Position numbers and translations under genes: made by a program. A stretch of DNA of 8,464 nucleotides from Alphaproteobacteria bacterium (GTDB lineage: Bacteria > Pseudomonadota > Alphaproteobacteria > UBA6615): NCBI GenBank assembly GCA_013003285.1, contig JABDJY010000073.1, positions 1-8,464 of the forward strand, given 5' to 3'. Below the pieces are notes generated by a model. It was given only the letters and a program-made list of their open reading frames with translations. It had not been told where the DNA came from and did no database searches. Positions within the stretch are counted from its first letter, which is position 1. Every line of letters begins with the position of its first letter. This document shows, one piece after another, positions 5,779-8,464 of the stretch.

Positions 5779-7693
5779 GTTTCTTCTGGCCGCGCTGTGG
5801 TTGGCGGTTGCAGTCTATGCGCAACCGGCGGCGGCGCAAACGCGTGAAAAGATCGTCGATTTCCACAGCGAGATATTCATTAACGCCGACGCCTCAATGT
5901 TGGTGCGCGAGACCATCACGGTCGACAGCGCCGGGCGCAATATCAAGCGCGGGATCTTCCGCGATTTCCCCACCGCCTATAAGGACCCGTCGGGTCGCCG
6001 CACGGTGGTGGAATTCGATGTGCAGGAGGTGACGCGGGGCGGGTCGCGCGCACCGTACCGCACCGAGAAGCGTTCGAATGGCGTACGGGTCTATATCGGT
6101 GACGCCAATGTCCTTATTCCCAATGGCCGCCACGTCTATCGCATCACCTACCGCACCAACCGCCAACTCGGCTTCTACGACGATTTCGACGAACTGTTCT
6201 GGAACGTCACCGGTAACGGCTGGGACTTCCCCATCGAGCGCGCCCGCGCGACGATCCACCTGCCCGATGGCGCCACGGTCCTTAACCGGGCGAGCTATAC
6301 CGGGTTCCAGGGCGATCGCGGCCAAGACTTCGTCTACACCGCCCAAATCGACCGGACGCTGGAGGTGGAGACCAATCGCACCCTGAAACCGCGCGAGGGC
6401 CTGTCGGTCGCCGTCTCCTGGCCGCGCGGATTCGTTGACCGCCCCAGCGATCAGCAAAGGCTCGGCTTTTTCGTGAGCGACAACCGTGAGGTTCTCGCTG
6501 GCGCCTTGGGCCTGATCTTGTTGCTGATCTATTACATCATCGTCTGGGCAAAGGTCGGCCGCGACCCGGAAAAAGGCGCTATCCACCCGCTCTACGAACC
6601 GCCGAGCGGTCTGTCGCCCGCCGGCGCACGGTATGTGATGCGCATGGGCTTCGACGATAAGACCTTCACCGCCGCCATCGTTAGCATGGCGGTCAAGGGT
6701 TTCCTGACCATCGACGAAGATGCGTCAAAAACTTACACGCTCGAATTGACCGGCCAAACACCCAAACTTTCCCAGGGCGAAAAATCCATCTCACGAAAGC
6801 TTTTCTCGTTGTCGCGACATAAGATCGAGCTCAAACAGAAAAACCACGAGACCCTGCAGCGCGCAAAAAAGGGCCTGCACCAGGCGTTGCGCACCGAGTT
6901 CGAGAAAGTCTATTTCGCGCGCAACACACGCTATTTCCTGCCCGGCATTGGGCTGACAGTCCTGGCCTTTGTGCTGATGATCGTGGCGTCCGATCAACCC
7001 GAAATCACAGGATTCATATCGCTCTGGCTCGCCGGCTGGACGGCGGTGGTCTATTACCTGGCTCGCCGCATCTGGACGGCGTGGCGGGCAGTGCTTTCAG
7101 GGACCGGCCCGCTATCTTTTGTCGAAGCGATATTTATCTCGCTGTTCGCGCTACCCTTCTTCGGTGGCGAAGTGATGGGGCTGGGCTTTTTCTCAAGCGT
7201 AACCTCTATCGAGGCGGCGGCCAGCGTGGTGATGATCCAGTTTCTCAATCTGCTGTTCTACCATTTGCTCAAGGCGCCAACCCGGCTCGGCCGGCGCGAA
7301 ATGGATCAGATCGAGGGGTTCACCGAATATCTCTCGGTCGCCGAACAAGACCGCATGCATCTGCTGAACCCACCGGATCGCACGCCGGAATTGTTCGAGA
7401 AATACCTGCCCTATGCCTTGGCCCTCGGCGTGGAACAAAAATGGGCCGAGCAATTCTCCGACGTTCTGACCCTCGCGAGCGTCGATCCGAACGCCGGCAC
7501 CCGACAATATTCTCCACGTTGGTATTCCGGCAGAGGCTTCAATGACGGTTTCGGCAATTTCGCCACCTCGTTGGGCAGCGGTTTCGCCGGCGCGATTTCC
7601 TCCGCATCGAGGTCGCCCGGCTCGAGCAGCGGCTCCGGCGGTGGCGGATCTTCTGGCGGCGGTGGCGGCGGCGGTGGCGGTGGCGGCTGGTAG
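5771..7693 (+). CDS. DUF2207 domain membrane protein with Gly-rich tail
   Basis: This is a 640-residue protein. It starts at TTG 5771, overlapping the lemA stop by 8 bp; the start is supported by the signal peptide it restores (Arg3, FLLAALWLAVAVYA, then AAAQ as a cleavage region near residue 22). The exported domain (about 25-235) has DUF2207 landmarks: NIKRGIFRDFPTAYKD (57-72), RQLGFYDDFDELFWNVTGNG (131-150) and WDFPIERA. A membrane segment follows at about 240-260, then a cytosolic stretch (YEPPSGLSPAGARYVMR, a small winged-helix-like section to ~320). Hydrophobic segments follow at about 388-407, 412-431, 448-470 and 476-500. The tail is Gly/Ser-rich and ends in Trp, as is typical of this family. 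Function is unknown; pairing with LemA suggests a joint envelope role. Its ribosome site is weak, so translation is probably coupled to lemA. Confidence 0.9.
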   Translation: MTRFLLAALWLAVAVYAQPAAAQTREKIVDFHSEIFINADASMLVRETITVDSAGRNIKRGIFRDFPTAYKDPSGRRTVVEFDVQEVTRGGSRAPYRTEKRSNGVRVYIGDANVLIPNGRHVYRITYRTNRQLGFYDDFDELFWNVTGNGWDFPIERARATIHLPDGATVLNRASYTGFQGDRGQDFVYTAQIDRTLEVETNRTLKPREGLSVAVSWPRGFVDRPSDQQRLGFFVSDNREVLAGALGLILLLIYYIIVWAKVGRDPEKGAIHPLYEPPSGLSPAGARYVMRMGFDDKTFTAAIVSMAVKGFLTIDEDASKTYTLELTGQTPKLSQGEKSISRKLFSLSRHKIELKQKNHETLQRAKKGLHQALRTEFEKVYFARNTRYFLPGIGLTVLAFVLMIVASDQPEITGFISLWLAGWTAVVYYLARRIWTAWRAVLSGTGPLSFVEAIFISLFALPFFGGEVMGLGFFSSVTSIEAAASVVMIQFLNLLFYHLLKAPTRLGRREMDQIEGFTEYLSVAEQDRMHLLNPPDRTPELFEKYLPYALALGVEQKWAEQFSDVLTLASVDPNAGTRQYSPRWYSGRGFNDGFGNFATSLGSGFAGAISSASRSPGSSSGSGGGGSSGGGGGGGGGGGW

Positions 7694-7724
7694 CGAGGGT
7701 TGGTAACGGCGGCTGGTAGCCGCC
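7682..7724 (+). repeat. 13-bp direct repeat and hairpin at the DUF2207 stop
   Basis: GGCGGCTGGTAGC occurs at 7682-7694, where it encodes the last Gly-Gly-Trp and stop, and again at 7708-7720, just past the stop. The second copy forms a perfect 7-bp hairpin (GGCGGCT, loop GGT, AGCCGCC; 7708-7724). There is no T-run afterwards, so a terminator function is uncertain. The repeat looks like a small local duplication of the gene end. Confidence 0.55.
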
Positions 7725-7734
7725 CGATCATGCC

Positions 7735-7771
7735 TTGTACCGGGCATTCCGGTCGATATATAATCAATATC
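7735..7771 (+). promoter_or_regulatory. Candidate promoter for the DsbA-like gene, with inverted repeats
   Basis: TTGTAC (7735-7740) lies 18 bp upstream of a perfect TATAAT (7759-7764). The spacer holds the perfect inverted repeat ACCGG-GCATT-CCGGT (7739-7753), and GATAT (7755-7759) with ATATC (7767-7771) flanks the -10 box. The -35 box matches the consensus only at TTG. A transcript would begin near 7771, about 37 bases before the preferred ATG. Confidence 0.4.
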
Positions 7772-7807
7772 TTGTATGTGGAGAGTAATTTGTTACTAAA
7801 TACTCAC

Positions 7808-8428
7808 ATGCCACGCTTTTATCGCCGCCTGGGGCTGTCGATCACGACCCTCGCCTGCTTGGCACTGGCGATTATCGTGTCGGCCGACGCCAAGGGACCG
7901 CTCGATGTCGAGGCCGCTCTGGCCGAGCGGATTGTCGGCGATCCGGCCGCGCCGGTGACGATCATCGAGTATGCCTCCTTCACCTGCCCGCTATGCGCCG
8001 CCTTCCACACCGGCCCCGACTATGACGGGCTCAAAAAACGCTTCATCGAGACCGGCCAGGTTAAATTGGTGTTTCGTGACTTCCCCCTCGACAATGTGTC
8101 GCTGCATGCCTCGATGGTGGCGCGTTGTGCCGGCACCGAAGGTTATTTCACGCGGGTGGGTGAGCTGTTCGCGACCCAGAAGCAGTGGGCAACCGCCGAC
8201 GACCCGACGGCTGATCTGGCCGAGATTACCGGCCTCGACGACGCCATGTTGACGGAATGCCTGTCGTCGACGGAACTAAGCGACGGCCTGTTCCGCCTGC
8301 GCGCGCAAGGCGCCACGGACGGCGTCCTGTTCACGCCGACATATATCGTCAACGGCACCATGTATCCGGGCAGCCATTCGGTAGAAGAATTTTCCGAAAT
8401 CATCGAACCACTGGTGGCGGATAAGTGA
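7808..8428 (+). CDS. DsbA-like periplasmic thioredoxin (thiol-disulfide oxidoreductase)
   Basis: From ATG 7808 this is a 206-residue exported protein. Its signal peptide has basic residues (RFYRR) and a hydrophobic core (about 9-24), with likely cleavage after SADA (residue 28). The thioredoxin fold starts at GDPAAPVTIIEYASFTCPLC, with the active-site CPLC at 60-63. FRDFPLD (89-95) and the cis-proline loop TPTYIVNG (Pro177) are standard for DSBA domains. Two extra cysteines, Cys107 and Cys151, lie in the helical insertion and may form a second disulfide, as known for some alphaproteobacterial DsbA proteins. It probably oxidises or handles thiols in the periplasm. ATG 7808 lacks a close ribosome site; TTG 7790 is in frame with GGAGAG four bases upstream and would add six residues, so the start is uncertain. 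In relatives this gene often precedes smc. Confidence 0.9.
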   Translation: MPRFYRRLGLSITTLACLALAIIVSADAKGPLDVEAALAERIVGDPAAPVTIIEYASFTCPLCAAFHTGPDYDGLKKRFIETGQVKLVFRDFPLDNVSLHASMVARCAGTEGYFTRVGELFATQKQWATADDPTADLAEITGLDDAMLTECLSSTELSDGLFRLRAQGATDGVLFTPTYIVNGTMYPGSHSVEEFSEIIEPLVADK

Positions 8429-8464
8429 TTCGCAGTTCAATATAACGGTGTCGGCCAATAGGGG
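8429..8464 (+). other. Start of the next intergenic region
   Basis: These are the last 36 bases, with no coding signal. A GATTC (GANTC-type) site at 8427-8431 overlaps the stop codon of the DsbA-like gene and would lie upstream of whatever gene follows. By gene-order convention in Alphaproteobacteria that gene could be smc, but nothing in the window shows it. Confidence 0.4.

Noticed and set aside
5894..6586. 230-codon antisense frame inside the DUF2207 gene
   Set aside because: It is a shadow of the DUF2207 coding bias, with no family motifs or start signal.
7640..7693. Gly-rich low-complexity tract as an assembly artefact or tandem repeat element
   Set aside because: A Gly-rich tail ending in Trp is typical of DUF2207 and related membrane proteins, so it is expected coding sequence.
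7840..7870. Possible lipobox at Cys17 of the DsbA-like protein
   Set aside because: The residues before the cysteine (T-L-A-C) do not fit the usual L-[AS]-[GA]-C pattern, and the cysteine sits inside the hydrophobic core. A normal signal peptide with cleavage after SADA fits better.

Overview
The window looks like a piece of an alphaproteobacterial chromosome, probably from a Rhodospirillales-like lineage. It is GC-rich and densely coding. It opens with the C-terminal part of a CcrM-type adenine methyltransferase, a cell-cycle enzyme typical of Alphaproteobacteria, and then shows the mutY / DUF721 / DsbA-like thioredoxin neighbourhood common in that class. In many relatives the DUF721 gene is followed almost directly by the DsbA-like gene and then smc. 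I recall that order from general knowledge; no search was run.

Layout: 1-482 is the 3' end of ccrM (+). 547-1365 is a COG3618-type amidohydrolase (+). It converges on mutY (-, 1393-2436), with a GC-rich hairpin in the 27-bp gap between them. A 93-bp divergent spacer separates mutY from a DUF721/DciA-like gene (+, 2530-3012). Next, where the DsbA-like gene would be expected, come three extra genes, all on the + strand. They are an ftsZ gene with an unusually long tail (3275-5029), lemA (5212-5778) and a DUF2207 membrane protein overlapping lemA by 8 bp (5771-7693). A DsbA-like periplasmic thioredoxin (7808-8428) closes the window, and 36 bp follow it before the edge.

The remarkable feature is the FtsZ. 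Its GTPase/tubulin core appears fully intact: the G-box GGGTGTG and the T7 loop NLDFAD are both present. After about 160 residues of acidic, proline-rich linker comes a compact segment of about 90 residues that I do not recognise. It ends in NVPPYFL, which resembles the FtsZ C-terminal anchor peptide cut off just after Phe-Leu. The gene sits outside a dcw (ftsQ-ftsA-ftsZ) context, so it is either a second FtsZ or a relocated one.

Functionally the window combines DNA-methylation cell-cycle control (CcrM), a candidate replicative-helicase partner (DUF721/DciA), base-excision repair (MutY), cell division (FtsZ) and envelope functions (LemA, DUF2207, DsbA-like). The short AT-rich intergenic stretches carry promoter-like boxes and several perfect inverted repeats. 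A GATAT...ATATC repeat occurs upstream of both lemA and the DsbA-like gene. No RNA genes, CRISPR arrays, insertion sequences or integrase genes were seen.
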